DNA of 64,000 nucleotides from Sulfuritalea sp. (GCA_023700805.1 JAMPYF010000021.1:1-64000), one strand, 5' to 3'. Shown: positions 45,568 through 55,317, counted from the stretch's first letter. Program-made: numbers and translations. The notes: generated by a model from the letters alone, not told the origin.

Positions 45568-48500
45568 ATGAACCTGGCAAGCGTTTCACTCGACGACAAG
45601 TACCGGCTCGAACGCGGTCGCGTCTTTCTCACCGGCATGCAGGCCCTGGCGCGCCTGCCCATGCTGCAGCACGCGCTCGACCGCAAGGCCGGCCTGTATA
45701 CCGCCGGCTACATCTCGGGCTATCGCGGCTCGCCGCTGGGCGGCCTCGACACCGCGCTGCACGCGGCCCTGCCCTTCCTCAAGCCGCGCGACATCAGCTT
45801 CCAGCCCGGCCTCAATGAGGACATCGCAGCCACCGCGATCTGGGGCACGCAGCAACTGCACCTGTTTCCCGAGCCGAAATTCGACGGCATCTTTTCCATG
45901 TGGTACGGCAAGGGCCCCGGCGTGGACCGCTGCGGCGACGTCTTCAAGCATGCCAACCATGCCGGCAGCGCCAAGCACGGCGGCGTGCTGCTGATCGCCG
46001 GCGACGACCCGTCGGCGCGCTCCTCGGCCGTCGCCCACCAGAGCGAACACATGTTCTCGGCCTGCGGCATCCCGGTGCTGGCCCCCGCCGACTTGCAGGA
46101 ATACCTCGACTTCGGCCTGCACGGCTGGGCCATGTCGCGCTATTCCGGCTGCTGGGTGGCCTTGAAAGTCACTTCGGACACGGCGGAAAGTTCGGCCACG
46201 GTCGAGGTCGATCCCGAGCGCGTGCGCATCGTGATTCCCGAGGATTTCAGGCTGCCGGCCGACGGCGTGCATCTGCGCTGGCCCGATCCGCAACTGGCGC
46301 AGGAACACCGGCTGCAGGAGTTCAAGGTCTATGCCGCGATTGCCTACGCGCGCGCCAACGGGCTCAACCGCCTGGTCTTCGACAGCCCGCGCCCGCGGCT
46401 GGGCATCATCGCCTGCGGCAAGGCCTGGCTCGACGTGCGCCAGGCGCTAGCCGACCTCGGCATCGACGAGGCCTACGCGGCCGAAATCGGCCTGCGCCTG
46501 TTCAAGGTCGGCATGCCCTGGCCGCTGGAAGCCGATTCGGTGCGGCACTTCGCCGAGGGCCTGGAAGAAATCCTGGTGGTCGAGGAGAAGCGCCAGATCA
46601 TCGAATACCAGTTGAAGGAAATGCTCTACAACTGGCGCGAAGACGTCCGCCCGCGCGTCGTCGGCAAGTATGACGAGACCGGCGAATGGCCGGTGCCGGT
46701 GCACCGCTGGCTGCTGGCGCCGACCGCCGAGCTGACGCCGGCCCTGGTCGCGCGCGCGATCGCCGCGCGCATCGGGCGCTTCCACAGTTCGCCGCGCATC
46801 GCCGATTACATCGCCTTCCTCGACGCGAAGGCGCAGGCCCTGGCCAAGCCCAAGGTCATCATGCTGCGCACGCCCTGGTTCTGCCCCGGCTGCCCGCACA
46901 ACCGGTCGACCAAGGTGCCGGAGGGCAGTTGCGCGCTGGGCGGCGTCGGCTGCCACCTGATGGCGGTGGCGATGGAGCGCAACACCATCACGATCTCGCA
47001 GATGGGCGGCGAAGGCGCGGCCTGGCTCGGCGTCGCGGGACACAGCGGCACGCAGCACGTCTTCGCCAACATGGGCGACGGCACCTATTTCCATTCCGGG
47101 CTGCTGGCGATCCGCGCCGCCGTCGCGGCAAATGTAAACATCACTTACAAGCTGCTCTACAACGACGCCGTCGCCATGACCGGCGGCCAGCCGCTGGACG
47201 GCACGCTGACCGTGCCGCAACTGACACGCCAACTGGCGGCGGAGGATGTCGGCCGCATCATCGTGATGTCCGACGAACCCGAGAAGTATGGCAAGCATGC
47301 CGGCTTCGCCCCCGGCGTCGAGATCCGCCACCGCGACGAACTCGAACGCACCCAGCGCGAGCTGCGCGAAACGCCCGGCGTCACGGCGCTGATCTACGAC
47401 CAGACCTGCGCCGCGGAAAAGCGCCGGCGGCGCAAGCGCGGCCGCTTCCCCGATCCCGCGGTGCGGATTTTCATCAACGAGCTGGTTTGCGAAGGCTGCG
47501 GCGACTGCAGCGCCAAGTCCAACTGCCTCGCCGTGGTGCCGGTCGAAACCGAATTCGGCCGCAAGCGCGCGATCGACCAGCATGCCTGCAACAAGGACTA
47601 TTCCTGCCTCGAAGGTTTCTGCCCCAGCATCGTCACGGTGCATGGCGGCCAGCCCCGGCGCGGCCGCGCCGTCGAGGCGGCGGCCGCCGGCTTCGGCGAG
47701 CTGCCCGAACCCGCGCCACGGCAGCTCACCGAGCCCTACGGCATTCTGATCGCGGGCGTCGGCGGCACCGGCGTGGTCACCGTCGGCGCCCTGCTCGGCA
47801 TGGCGGCGCACCTCGAAGGCAAGGGGGTCACGGTGCTCGACATGACCGGCCTGGCGCAGAAGGGCGGCGCCGTGATGTCGCACGTGCGTATCGCCGAACG
47901 CCAGGGCCAGCTTCATGCGGTGCGCATCGCCACGGGCGAAGCCCGCTTGCTGCTCGGCTGCGACATCGTGGTCGCGATCGGCGACGAGATCCTGTCGAAA
48001 ACCTCACCCGGCACCACCCGGGCGGTGGTCAACACGGCGCTGGCCATCACCGGCGAATTCATCCGCAATCCCGACCGGCCGTTCCCCGAGGGCGCCATGG
48101 AGCGCTCCATCGTCGACGCCATCGGCGCCGAGGCGGTCAGCTTCCTCGATGCCGGCAACCTGGCGACGCGGCTGATGGGGCATTCCATCGCCACCAACCT
48201 GTTCATGCTCGGCTACGCGTTCCAGCAGGGCCTGGTGCCGCTGTCCGCGGCGGCGCTGCTGCGGGCCATCGAACTCAACGGCGCGGGCGCCGAGGCGAAC
48301 CGCCAGGCCTTTGCCTGGGGCCGGCGCACCGCCCTCGACCGGGCCGCCGTCACGGCCCTGCTCGGCGCCGACCAGGCCGACGTGCCAGGGCGCAAGCTCT
48401 CGCTCGATCTCGACGAAACCATCGAGCGCCGCCGCGCCTGGCTGACGGCCTACCAAGACGCGGCCTATGCCCGGCGCTACCTGGCACTGGTGGACAAGGT

Positions 48501-49062
48501 GAGGCAGCACGAGGCAAGAGTTGGCGCTGGCGATACGGCGTTTTCCGCCGCGGTCGCGCGCAACTACTTCAGGCTGCTGGCCTACAAGGACGAATACGAG
48601 GTCGCGCGGCTGTTCGCCGATCCCGCCTTCGGCCGCTCGCTGGAGCAGAACTTCGAGGGCGACTACCGTCTCAACTTCCACGTCACCCTGCCCTGGAGCC
48701 GCGGCGCACATCCGGGCGAGGAGCCGGCCAAGAGAAGCTTCGGCCCCTGGCTGCTGCCGGCCATGAAGTTCCTCGCGGGGCTCAAGTTCCTGCGCGGCAC
48801 CGCGCTCGATCCTTTCGGCTGGATGGCCGAGCGGCGCCAGGAAAGACAGCTCATCGCCGACTACGAAGCGAGCATCGAAGACCTGCTGCCGCGACTCGAC
48901 CGCGAAGAACTCGCCGCCGCGATCGAGATCGCCGCGCTGCCGGACTGCATCCGCGGCTACGGCCCGGTCAAGCAGCGCTCGATTGCGCAGTTCCAGGCGC
49001 GCCGCGCGGAACTGCTGGCTCGCCTCGGCGCAGAGAACACGCACCAACAACAGATGGCCTGA
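45568..49062 (+). CDS. Indolepyruvate:ferredoxin oxidoreductase, single-chain type
   Basis: An 1164-residue single-chain 2-oxoacid oxidoreductase. The pyrimidine-binding alpha part runs to about residue 400, the TPP part has CPGCPHN near 438 and NMGDGTYFHSG near 504, Cys ligands for Fe-S lie in CEGCGDCSAKSNCL and CNKDYSCLEGFCP (about 645-690), and a gamma domain starts IAGVGGTGVVTVGAL near 730. ATG 45568 suits the AAAGGGA site better than 45562. It would convert indolepyruvate or other arylpyruvates to aryl-acetyl-CoA. The last 200 residues are less conserved. Confidence 0.85.
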   Translation: MNLASVSLDDKYRLERGRVFLTGMQALARLPMLQHALDRKAGLYTAGYISGYRGSPLGGLDTALHAALPFLKPRDISFQPGLNEDIAATAIWGTQQLHLFPEPKFDGIFSMWYGKGPGVDRCGDVFKHANHAGSAKHGGVLLIAGDDPSARSSAVAHQSEHMFSACGIPVLAPADLQEYLDFGLHGWAMSRYSGCWVALKVTSDTAESSATVEVDPERVRIVIPEDFRLPADGVHLRWPDPQLAQEHRLQEFKVYAAIAYARANGLNRLVFDSPRPRLGIIACGKAWLDVRQALADLGIDEAYAAEIGLRLFKVGMPWPLEADSVRHFAEGLEEILVVEEKRQIIEYQLKEMLYNWREDVRPRVVGKYDETGEWPVPVHRWLLAPTAELTPALVARAIAARIGRFHSSPRIADYIAFLDAKAQALAKPKVIMLRTPWFCPGCPHNRSTKVPEGSCALGGVGCHLMAVAMERNTITISQMGGEGAAWLGVAGHSGTQHVFANMGDGTYFHSGLLAIRAAVAANVNITYKLLYNDAVAMTGGQPLDGTLTVPQLTRQLAAEDVGRIIVMSDEPEKYGKHAGFAPGVEIRHRDELERTQRELRETPGVTALIYDQTCAAEKRRRRKRGRFPDPAVRIFINELVCEGCGDCSAKSNCLAVVPVETEFGRKRAIDQHACNKDYSCLEGFCPSIVTVHGGQPRRGRAVEAAAAGFGELPEPAPRQLTEPYGILIAGVGGTGVVTVGALLGMAAHLEGKGVTVLDMTGLAQKGGAVMSHVRIAERQGQLHAVRIATGEARLLLGCDIVVAIGDEILSKTSPGTTRAVVNTALAITGEFIRNPDRPFPEGAMERSIVDAIGAEAVSFLDAGNLATRLMGHSIATNLFMLGYAFQQGLVPLSAAALLRAIELNGAGAEANRQAFAWGRRTALDRAAVTALLGADQADVPGRKLSLDLDETIERRRAWLTAYQDAAYARRYLALVDKVRQHEARVGAGDTAFSAAVARNYFRLLAYKDEYEVARLFADPAFGRSLEQNFEGDYRLNFHVTLPWSRGAHPGEEPAKRSFGPWLLPAMKFLAGLKFLRGTALDPFGWMAERRQERQLIADYEASIEDLLPRLDREELAAAIEIAALPDCIRGYGPVKQRSIAQFQARRAELLARLGAENTHQQQMA
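48514..48540 (+). repeat. Copy of dispersed motif, 27-base version, inside oxidoreductase gene
   Basis: Identical over 27 bases to 21313-21339. It encodes R-V-G-A-G-D-T-A in a variable linker of the gamma-domain side. Confidence 0.75.
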
Positions 49063-49110
49063 GCCACCGCAGCAAACCCCGGGCAAGCGCCCGGCCAAGG
49101 AGGAGACATA

Positions 49111-52100
49111 ATGGATACAAGAACCGGAGATCATCGCGTTCTGCTCGGCAACGAAGCGATATCGCGCGGACTGGTCGAAGCGGGCTGCCAGTTCATGACG
49201 GCCTACCCCGGCACGCCCAGCTCGGAAATACTGCCGGCCGTGATCGAGTTCGGCCGCGAACTGGGCCTCAAGATTTACGCCGAATGGTCGACCAACGAAA
49301 AGGTGGCCCTCGAAACCGCGCTGGCCGCCGCCTATTCGGGCAAGCGCACTGCCGTGGCGATGAAGCAGGTGGGCCTCAACGTCGCCGCCGACCCGGCGCT
49401 GTCCGCCGCCTACATTGGCGTGGTCGGCGGCCTGCTGCTGATCGTCGCCGACGATCCCGGCCTGCATTCCTCGCAGACCGAACAGGACTCGCGCCTGTTC
49501 GCGCTGTTCGCCAAGATTCCGGCGCTCGACCCCTCCAGCCCGCAGGAAGCCAGGGACATGGTGGCGCTGGCCTTCGCGCTGTCCGAGCGCCATCAAGTGC
49601 CGGTCATGCTGCGGCCGACGGTGCGCATCTGCCATTCCGAGCAGTCGATCGAATGCCTGGCGGCCGACGCGCCCGCGCGCGTCGCCGCCTTCGAAAAGAA
49701 CCCGCGGCGCTGGGCCGCGACGCCGCGCGCCCGCGCCCTGCAACACCAGCAGCTGAACCAGAAGCTGGCCGCGATCGAACAGGAGTTCGAATCTTTCCCC
49801 GGCAACCATGCCTTCTTCCCGCCGGGCCTGGCCGGGCGCGCGCCGCTGGGCATCGTCGCCGCCGGCGTCAGCTACGCCTATCTCAACGACGTGCTGGGCG
49901 GCCTCGGGCTGGCCGCACAACTGCCACTGCTCAAGATCGCCACGGCCTACCCGCTGCCGCGCCAGCTGGTCGCCGATTTCGCCAGCCGCTGCGAACGCCT
50001 GATCGTGTTCGAGGAAACCGACGCCGCGATCGAAATGCAGATCCGCCTGCCGCTGCCGGTCTGGGGCCGGCTCACCGGCCACGTGCCCTCGCACGGCGAG
50101 CTGACGCCGGGCGTGATCGAAAAGCTCGTCGTCGCCGCCGCGCGCGAAGCCGGCCTGGAAGCCACCGAGCGCCCCGCCAACCGCCTGCAGGCGCTGGTCA
50201 CCGGCATGGAACTGCCGATCCGGCGTCCCACCTTCTGCCCCGGCTGCGGCCACCGCTCGGTCTTCTATGCGCTGCGGCGCGCCTTCCCCGAAGCGATATT
50301 TCCCGGCGACATCGGCTGCTACACCCTGGGCCTCAACCAGGGTTCGGTCGACACGGTGCACGACATGGGCGCCTCGATCGCCATGGCCTCTGGCTTCTAC
50401 CACGCCCATGCGCAGGACGGCAAAGCGCCGCCGATCTTCGCCACCATCGGCGACGGCACCTTCTTCCATTCCGGCGCCGCCGGCCTCGAAAGCGCGGTGT
50501 ACAACGGCGCCCGCTTCGTCCTGCTGGTGCTCGACAACGGCACCACCGGCATGACCGGCATGCAGCCGACGCCGGAATTCGGCGAAACCGCCGACGGCCA
50601 TGCCGGCGGCATCGTGCACCTGGAAACCCTGATCCGCGGCTGCGGCGTCAACTACCTGGCGCATGCCGACGCGAGCGACCTCGCCGCTTTCCAGCGCGTG
50701 CTGCTCGATGCCCTCGACCACAGCCGCGCCGCCGACGGCGGCATCGCCGTGGTGCTGGCCCGCTATGCCTGCGTCACGCAGATGAAGGGCCTGGGCCCGA
50801 ACAAGGTGCCGCTGCCGGTCGAAGTCCATCATGCGCCGCGCCCGCAAGCCGGCGCGGCAGCCGGCCTGCCGCGCCACCAGGACCGCCTCTCGCCCTGCGC
50901 CGAGGCCTGCCCGGCCGGCAACGACATCGAACGCCTGATGAGCCTCGCCGCCGCCGAATACTGGCCGGAAGCGGCGCGCCTGCTCTACGCCGAGCATCCC
51001 TTCCCGTCCACGCTCGGCCGCGTCTGCCCGCATCCCTGCGAAACCCGTTGCAATCGCGGCGTTCATGACGGCGCGCTGGCGATCAACGCGATCGAACGCC
51101 TCGTGGGCGATCGCGGCCATTCCGCCGCCGCCTTCGTCACGCGCGGCCCGACCAGCGGCAAGAGCGTCGCGGTGGTCGGCGGCGGTCCCTCCGGACTGAC
51201 GGCGGCCTACCATCTGGCACAGCGCGGCCATGCGGTCGAGATCATCGAGGCCCGGCCCGAGATCGGCGGCATGCTGCGCTGGGCCATCACCGAATACCGG
51301 CTGCCGCGCCAGGTGCTGCAACGCGAACTCGAAGTCTTCGCCGCACTGGGCGTCAAGCTGCGCACGGGAGTGCGTCTGGGCCAGGACCTGGCCTGGTCCG
51401 CGCTCGACCGCTTCGATGCGGTCTACCTCGCCACCGGCGCCTGGCGGCAACGGCGCCTGAACATCCCCGGCGAAGACCTGCCCGACGTCCTCAGTGGGCT
51501 CGACTATCTCGGTCTGGCGCGCGACGGCGACGCCCCGGTGCTGGGCCAGCGCGTGGCAATAGTTGGCGGTGGCAACACGGCGATCGACGCCGCCCGCACG
51601 GCGCGGCGCAAAGGCGCCAGGGCGGTGGACGTGTATTACGACGTGCTGCTGGCGATCCCCGAGGAAGTCGCCGCGGCGCGCGCCGAAGGCATCGCCTTTC
51701 ATCATGCCGTGGTCCCGGCCGGCTTCGAGGCCGCGCACAACGGCGGCATCAGCTTGCTGCTGCGCGACCTGGCCGCGCCGGTGACGCCAGGCGCGCAGGC
51801 CGGCGCCATCGTCCACACCGCGACCGCCAGGGCCGACAGCGTGCTGGTCTGCATCGGCGGCGACGCCGATCTCTCCTACCTGGCCGCGATGGAACCGGGC
51901 GACGAATCGAGCAGCGAATTGTGCAAGAACGGCCGCCTCGCCGTCGATGCCTGGGGCCGCAGCCGCCAGCCGCGCATCTTCGCCGGCGGCGACGCCTCCA
52001 GCATCGGCGCCGGCACCGTGACCGGCGCCATCAACGCCGGCAAGCGCGCCGCGCTGGCGATCGACGCCTACCTCGGCGGCAAGCCGCTGGCCACCGCGCT

Positions 52101-52671
52101 GCAACTCGGCAGCGGCCCCGGCATCGCAGCCGCCGCGGCCTCGCCGCGCGCCGGACAGAATCCCTGCGCGCCGGGGCCGCAGGAAATCCGGCTGCAGTAT
52201 TTCCGCAAGACGCCGCGCAGCGAGGTGCGCCACCGCGCCGCCGACGATTCGGTGTGGAACTTCGACGAGGTGAATCTCGGCCTCGGCTCCGCCGAAGCCG
52301 CCGCCGAGGCGCGCGAGCGCTGCTTCCACTGCGGCGTATGCACGCATTGCGACATCTGCGTCAACGTCTGTCCGACCGCCGCCATCAGCCAGGTCGACGG
52401 CGCCTATCGCATCGACGCCGCCAAATGCACCGGCTGCCGCATCTGCGCCGCCGAATGCCCGCGCAGCGCCATCGCCATGCCGCCGACCGGCGTCTGCGTC
52501 GCCTGCGGCTACTGCACCACGATGTTCGAATGCCCGTCGCTGAAGAAAGGCGCGGACGGCACGGTGGACATCGACCGCCGCACCTGCATCGATTGCGGCA
52601 TGTGCATCCAGGTCTGCGCCCAGGGCGCGATCCGGCCCAAGCAAATCCAGACAACGGAGGTATGCGCATGA
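49111..52671 (+). CDS. Fusion of IorA-type indolepyruvate oxidoreductase, GltD-like flavoprotein and ferredoxin
   Basis: An 1186-residue three-module protein. Residues 1-575 are IorA: FMTAYPGTPSSEILPA, CPGCGHRSVFYAL near 376 and GDGTFFHSG near 447. Residues 590-1050 are a GltD/DPYD-like NAD(P)H oxidoreductase: PCAEACPAGNDIERLM, GGGPSGLTAAYHLAQRG near 690 for FAD and IVGGGNTAIDAART near 818 for NAD(P). Residues 1068-1175 form a multi-cluster ferredoxin (CGVCTHCDICVNVCP, CTGCRICAAECP, CIDCGMCIQVC). It overlaps iorB by ATGA. IorA alone is about 600 residues, so the extra modules imply direct coupling to a nicotinamide pool. Confidence 0.82.
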   Translation: MDTRTGDHRVLLGNEAISRGLVEAGCQFMTAYPGTPSSEILPAVIEFGRELGLKIYAEWSTNEKVALETALAAAYSGKRTAVAMKQVGLNVAADPALSAAYIGVVGGLLLIVADDPGLHSSQTEQDSRLFALFAKIPALDPSSPQEARDMVALAFALSERHQVPVMLRPTVRICHSEQSIECLAADAPARVAAFEKNPRRWAATPRARALQHQQLNQKLAAIEQEFESFPGNHAFFPPGLAGRAPLGIVAAGVSYAYLNDVLGGLGLAAQLPLLKIATAYPLPRQLVADFASRCERLIVFEETDAAIEMQIRLPLPVWGRLTGHVPSHGELTPGVIEKLVVAAAREAGLEATERPANRLQALVTGMELPIRRPTFCPGCGHRSVFYALRRAFPEAIFPGDIGCYTLGLNQGSVDTVHDMGASIAMASGFYHAHAQDGKAPPIFATIGDGTFFHSGAAGLESAVYNGARFVLLVLDNGTTGMTGMQPTPEFGETADGHAGGIVHLETLIRGCGVNYLAHADASDLAAFQRVLLDALDHSRAADGGIAVVLARYACVTQMKGLGPNKVPLPVEVHHAPRPQAGAAAGLPRHQDRLSPCAEACPAGNDIERLMSLAAAEYWPEAARLLYAEHPFPSTLGRVCPHPCETRCNRGVHDGALAINAIERLVGDRGHSAAAFVTRGPTSGKSVAVVGGGPSGLTAAYHLAQRGHAVEIIEARPEIGGMLRWAITEYRLPRQVLQRELEVFAALGVKLRTGVRLGQDLAWSALDRFDAVYLATGAWRQRRLNIPGEDLPDVLSGLDYLGLARDGDAPVLGQRVAIVGGGNTAIDAARTARRKGARAVDVYYDVLLAIPEEVAAARAEGIAFHHAVVPAGFEAAHNGGISLLLRDLAAPVTPGAQAGAIVHTATARADSVLVCIGGDADLSYLAAMEPGDESSSELCKNGRLAVDAWGRSRQPRIFAGGDASSIGAGTVTGAINAGKRAALAIDAYLGGKPLATALQLGSGPGIAAAAASPRAGQNPCAPGPQEIRLQYFRKTPRSEVRHRAADDSVWNFDEVNLGLGSAEAAAEARERCFHCGVCTHCDICVNVCPTAAISQVDGAYRIDAAKCTGCRICAAECPRSAIAMPPTGVCVACGYCTTMFECPSLKKGADGTVDIDRRTCIDCGMCIQVCAQGAIRPKQIQTTEVCA
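51561..51582 (+). repeat. Possible copy of dispersed motif in IorA fusion gene
   Basis: AGTTGGCGGTGGC then AACACGGCG, coding for the conserved V-G-G-G-N-T-A nucleotide site. Preceded by a rare ATA codon. Protein constraint alone could explain much of the match. Confidence 0.35.
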
Positions 52672-53231
52672 AATGCCAGACCGTGATCGCCGGCATCGGC
52701 GGACAGGGCGTGCTGTTTGCCGCCAAGGTACTCACCGAAACCGCCCGCCGCAGAAAGCTGCAAGTGCTCGGCTCGCAGACCTTCGGCATGGCCCAGCGCG
52801 GCGGCTCGGTGATGACCCACCTCAAGATCGGCCCCTTCGAAAGCCCGCTGGTCTGCGAAGGCGACGCCGACCTGCTGCTGGCGCTGGACAGCGTCGAGGC
52901 GCACCGCACCCTGCCCTACCTCCATGCCCGGCGCAACGGCCATGCCGCCCTCTGCGTGGTCAATGCCGCGCACGCGCAAGGTTTTCTCGACCCGCGCCTG
53001 GCTGAACTGGTCGCCGAAATGGGCATCGTCGTGCACGCCTGCAACGCCGACGCCGTGGCGCTGGAACTCAAGCAGCCGCTGGTGGCCAACCTGGTCCTGC
53101 TCGGCTACGGCGCCAGCCGCCAGGACTTCCCCTTCGGCTACGAGGAACTCTGGCAATCCACCGCGGCACTGAGCGCCGACGCCCATCGCGACACAAATCT
53201 GGCGGCGCTGGAGCGCGGGCGGGCGCTCTGA
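52668..53231 (+). CDS. iorB: Indolepyruvate oxidoreductase subunit beta (gamma-domain protein, IorB)
   Basis: A 187-residue IorB-type subunit. IAGIGGQGVLFAAKVL at the N-terminus and TFGMAQRGGSVMTHLKIG near residue 40 are the family signatures. It completes the IorA fusion enzyme encoded just upstream with ATGA overlap. Such gamma domains bind the CoA moiety. It is the last gene of the rightward catabolic run, followed by a toxin-antitoxin remnant. Confidence 0.85.
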   Translation: MKCQTVIAGIGGQGVLFAAKVLTETARRRKLQVLGSQTFGMAQRGGSVMTHLKIGPFESPLVCEGDADLLLALDSVEAHRTLPYLHARRNGHAALCVVNAAHAQGFLDPRLAELVAEMGIVVHACNADAVALELKQPLVANLVLLGYGASRQDFPFGYEELWQSTAALSADAHRDTNLAALERGRAL

Positions 53232-53386
53232 AGCGGGTGTCGCGTTACTTCGGCCTGATCGATCAATACTGGCTCAACCTGCAATCGCTATACGACTTGC
53301 AGGTGGCGAAAGAGCAACTGCAGGAAACCCTGGACGCCATCGAACCGCTCGCCGCTAGAATGCGGCGTCGCAGTCCGACGCTTTGA
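53231..53386 (+). pseudogene. HigA-type antitoxin C-terminal remnant
   Basis: From GTG 53237 the 49 codons read YFGLIDQYWLNLQSLYDLQV near the start, matching the C-terminal signature of HigA (xFFGxSxQFWMNLQxxYDL). The helix-turn-helix part and the toxin are missing because the frame merges into the iorB stop. It is a decayed toxin-antitoxin gene; whether it is translated is doubtful. Confidence 0.68.
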
Positions 53387-53623
53387 GTTCGCACGGCAAG
53401 CATCGAACAATTGAAGAAGAACTTGTGATCGACTGCGCGCTGTATCGCGCATGCCTTGGACCTGCTCCGGCTTTCGGATGCAATGAATGGCTCAAAGATG
53501 CCGCTTACGGCCTGATGACGTTTCCATCGGTGATGACAGGTTTCTGAGCCTAAACCTGAAAGTCGGCAAAGTCAGCGATCTGACGGTCGGCGAGTTCTTC
53601 CTGGTCCGCCATTCAAGGCGAAG
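53387..53623. other. Gene-free region
   Basis: I see no supported gene here. A short frame near 53535-53625 (L-S-L-N-L-K-V-G-K then a LVRHSRR end) could be a further decayed fragment but matches nothing I can name. Confidence 0.4.
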
Positions 53624-54199
53624 CTAACCATCCGCCAGCGTCGGACGATCAATGCTGACCGATGGCGTCAGATGTACCTGTCCGGCCTTGAAGAGAATCC
53701 CGCGCAGAATTGCCTTGGTCTCCGCCGAGTCGAACTCGACCGCACCCATCGCCTGAAACACAATTCGGCCTTTGGTATCAATGATGAAACTCGTCGGCAT
53801 GCCTTTTACCCCCCAGGCTTTGGTCACCGCAAGATCGCGATCGAGGACGATCGCGAAGGACGGCGACGGCTCGATGCGCCGAACAAATCGGTCGATGGTC
53901 GCGCCGTCTTCTCCGGCGTCAATGGCGATCACCACCAGGCCGGATGACTTCATCTCGCGCCATAGGCGTTCGAGAGCAGGCATTTCGCGGCGGCAGGGAA
54001 TGCACCATGTCGCCCAGAAGTTGACCAGGACCGCTTTCCCCTTGTAGGCTGAGAGCGCGACAGGGTGTCCGCCCCGGTCGAGCAAACGGAAATCGGCAGC
54101 AGGCATTCCGCCGATGACGTTGAAGCGTCCCATCTGCGCCAATGCCGGTAGCGGAATGGCCAGGCCAAGGCAACACGCAAGGGCGAGCAAGCACTTCAT
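53624..54199 (-). CDS. TlpA-like periplasmic thiol-disulfide oxidoreductase
   Basis: A 191-residue thioredoxin-fold protein with signal peptide (LLALACCLGLAIPLPALA) and the active-site motif NFWATWCIPCRREMPALE (WCIPC). The cis-Pro loop GMPTSFIID follows. It reduces disulfides in periplasmic copper-binding Cys pairs such as those in SCO1 and CuA sites. It is the last of three minus-strand copper-linked genes (PCuAC, SCO1, TlpA), so metallation support for the divergent copper enzyme is the likely job. Confidence 0.85.
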   Translation of the reverse strand: MKCLLALACCLGLAIPLPALAQMGRFNVIGGMPAADFRLLDRGGHPVALSAYKGKAVLVNFWATWCIPCRREMPALERLWREMKSSGLVVIAIDAGEDGATIDRFVRRIEPSPSFAIVLDRDLAVTKAWGVKGMPTSFIIDTKGRIVFQAMGAVEFDSAETKAILRGILFKAGQVHLTPSVSIDRPTLADG

Positions 54200-54220
54200 G
54201 TCGATCCCGAGCCCCCCGTG

Positions 54221-54835
54221 TCATGGAGTGTCGCGGATTTCCCGGATCAAGCGAGTCAAAGCCTGCGCTGACTGGCCGTGGGGCACCTTGAGGCGAAGCC
54301 GCCCTTTCCCGTCGAACAGGAATACAAGCGCCGTGTGATCCATGGTGTAGGAGTTGCCATTCCTGGCATGAATCTTCCGGTAAGTCACCTTGTAGGCATC
54401 GGCAACCCGGCGCACGTCCTCGCTGCTTCCCCGCAGCCCAAGGAAGCGGCTGTCGAAGGCCGGAAGATACTCGGCGAGCAGCTGCTGGGTGTCGCGCTCC
54501 GGGTCGATACTCACGAACAACACCTGTACCTGATCGGCATCGCGGCCGAGGTCGCGGTAGACCTGCGAAAACTCCGCAAGCGTGGTGGGGCAAACGTCTG
54601 GGCACTGGGTGAAGCCGAAGAACAGGGCTACAACCTTGCCCCGAAAATCCGAAAGCCGGGCAGACTTGCCGCGGTGATCAGTGAGCGCAAAGTCGGTCGG
54701 GTAGGACTCGCCGCTGGCATCGGTCGCGTTGATTTCACGGCTCTCGTCGCGATCACATGCGGCCAGCGGCAAAAACAGTGCTGCCAGCAACAGCAGAGTG
54801 CGCGCCTCGAAAGTACTGGATATTGTCGAATACAT
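54221..54835 (-). CDS. SCO1/SenC-type copper chaperone lipoprotein
   Basis: A 204-residue protein with a lipobox (FLPLAAC) and SCO motifs: FFGFTQCPDVCPTTLAEF (CPDVC) and a distal His in MDHTALVF. The Cys pair and His bind copper for delivery to CuA or similar centres. ATG 54835 starts 3 bases after the PCuAC stop; a TTG at 54841 would overlap. It is anchored in the periplasm by its lipid. Confidence 0.88.
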   Translation of the reverse strand: MYSTISSTFEARTLLLLAALFLPLAACDRDESREINATDASGESYPTDFALTDHRGKSARLSDFRGKVVALFFGFTQCPDVCPTTLAEFSQVYRDLGRDADQVQVLFVSIDPERDTQQLLAEYLPAFDSRFLGLRGSSEDVRRVADAYKVTYRKIHARNGNSYTMDHTALVFLFDGKGRLRLKVPHGQSAQALTRLIREIRDTP

Positions 54836-54837
54836 TG

Positions 54838-55317
54838 TCAATGATGATGTTGATTGGATGGCGCGGATTTTCTTCCGGCCAATGACGTGACTTCGGCCGT
54901 GACGGCAATCTCGCTCAAGGTGCCGTCGCGGTTGCGGATTTTCAGCAGCAGCGGCACCTTCGTTCCGGCTCGCATCTGCTGGCGAAGATCCATCATCATG
55001 ATGTGGTAGCCGCCGGGGTTAAGCTCCACCCGCTTGCCCGCCGGGAGCGCGAGTTCATCGACCTGACGCATGCGCATCGCCGATCCGTCCATGCGCATTT
55101 CATGGATTTCCACTACGCCGGCGGCGGGACTCGCAGCAGCCACAAGGGCAGCGTCTCCGCTGCTGATGAGGGTCATGAAGGCACCGGTGGTCTTTTGGGA
55201 AGCCGTGGTGCCACGCACCCATGGACCATCGACCTTCACGTCGGCCCAGCTCGGCGCTGCCAGCAGAATGCCACTGGCCAATGCCAGGGTCGGGATCCAC
55301 AATGACGACTGACTCAT
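54838..55317 (-). CDS. PCu(A)C-type periplasmic copper chaperone
   Basis: A 159-residue protein with signal peptide ending APSWA and the PCuAC fold. The copper ligands fit H-x-M...M...H-x-M: EIHEMRMDGSAMRMR and GGYHIMMMDL. It ends in a His-rich tail (NQHHH) that may add a copper site. It heads the minus-strand unit divergent from the beta-propeller enzyme. I chose ATG 55317 because the signal peptide begins there; ATG 55356 would add an improbable leader. Confidence 0.88.
   Translation of the reverse strand: MSQSSLWIPTLALASGILLAAPSWADVKVDGPWVRGTTASQKTTGAFMTLISSGDAALVAAASPAAGVVEIHEMRMDGSAMRMRQVDELALPAGKRVELNPGGYHIMMMDLRQQMRAGTKVPLLLKIRNRDGTLSEIAVTAEVTSLAGRKSAPSNQHHH

Noticed and set aside
48004..52644. 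A 1546-codon open frame on the minus strand
   Set aside because: It is antisense to the IorA fusion and the single-chain oxidoreductase. The translation is low-complexity (His, Arg, Gly, Ala, Asp) and has no domain, as expected from third-position GC in the real genes.
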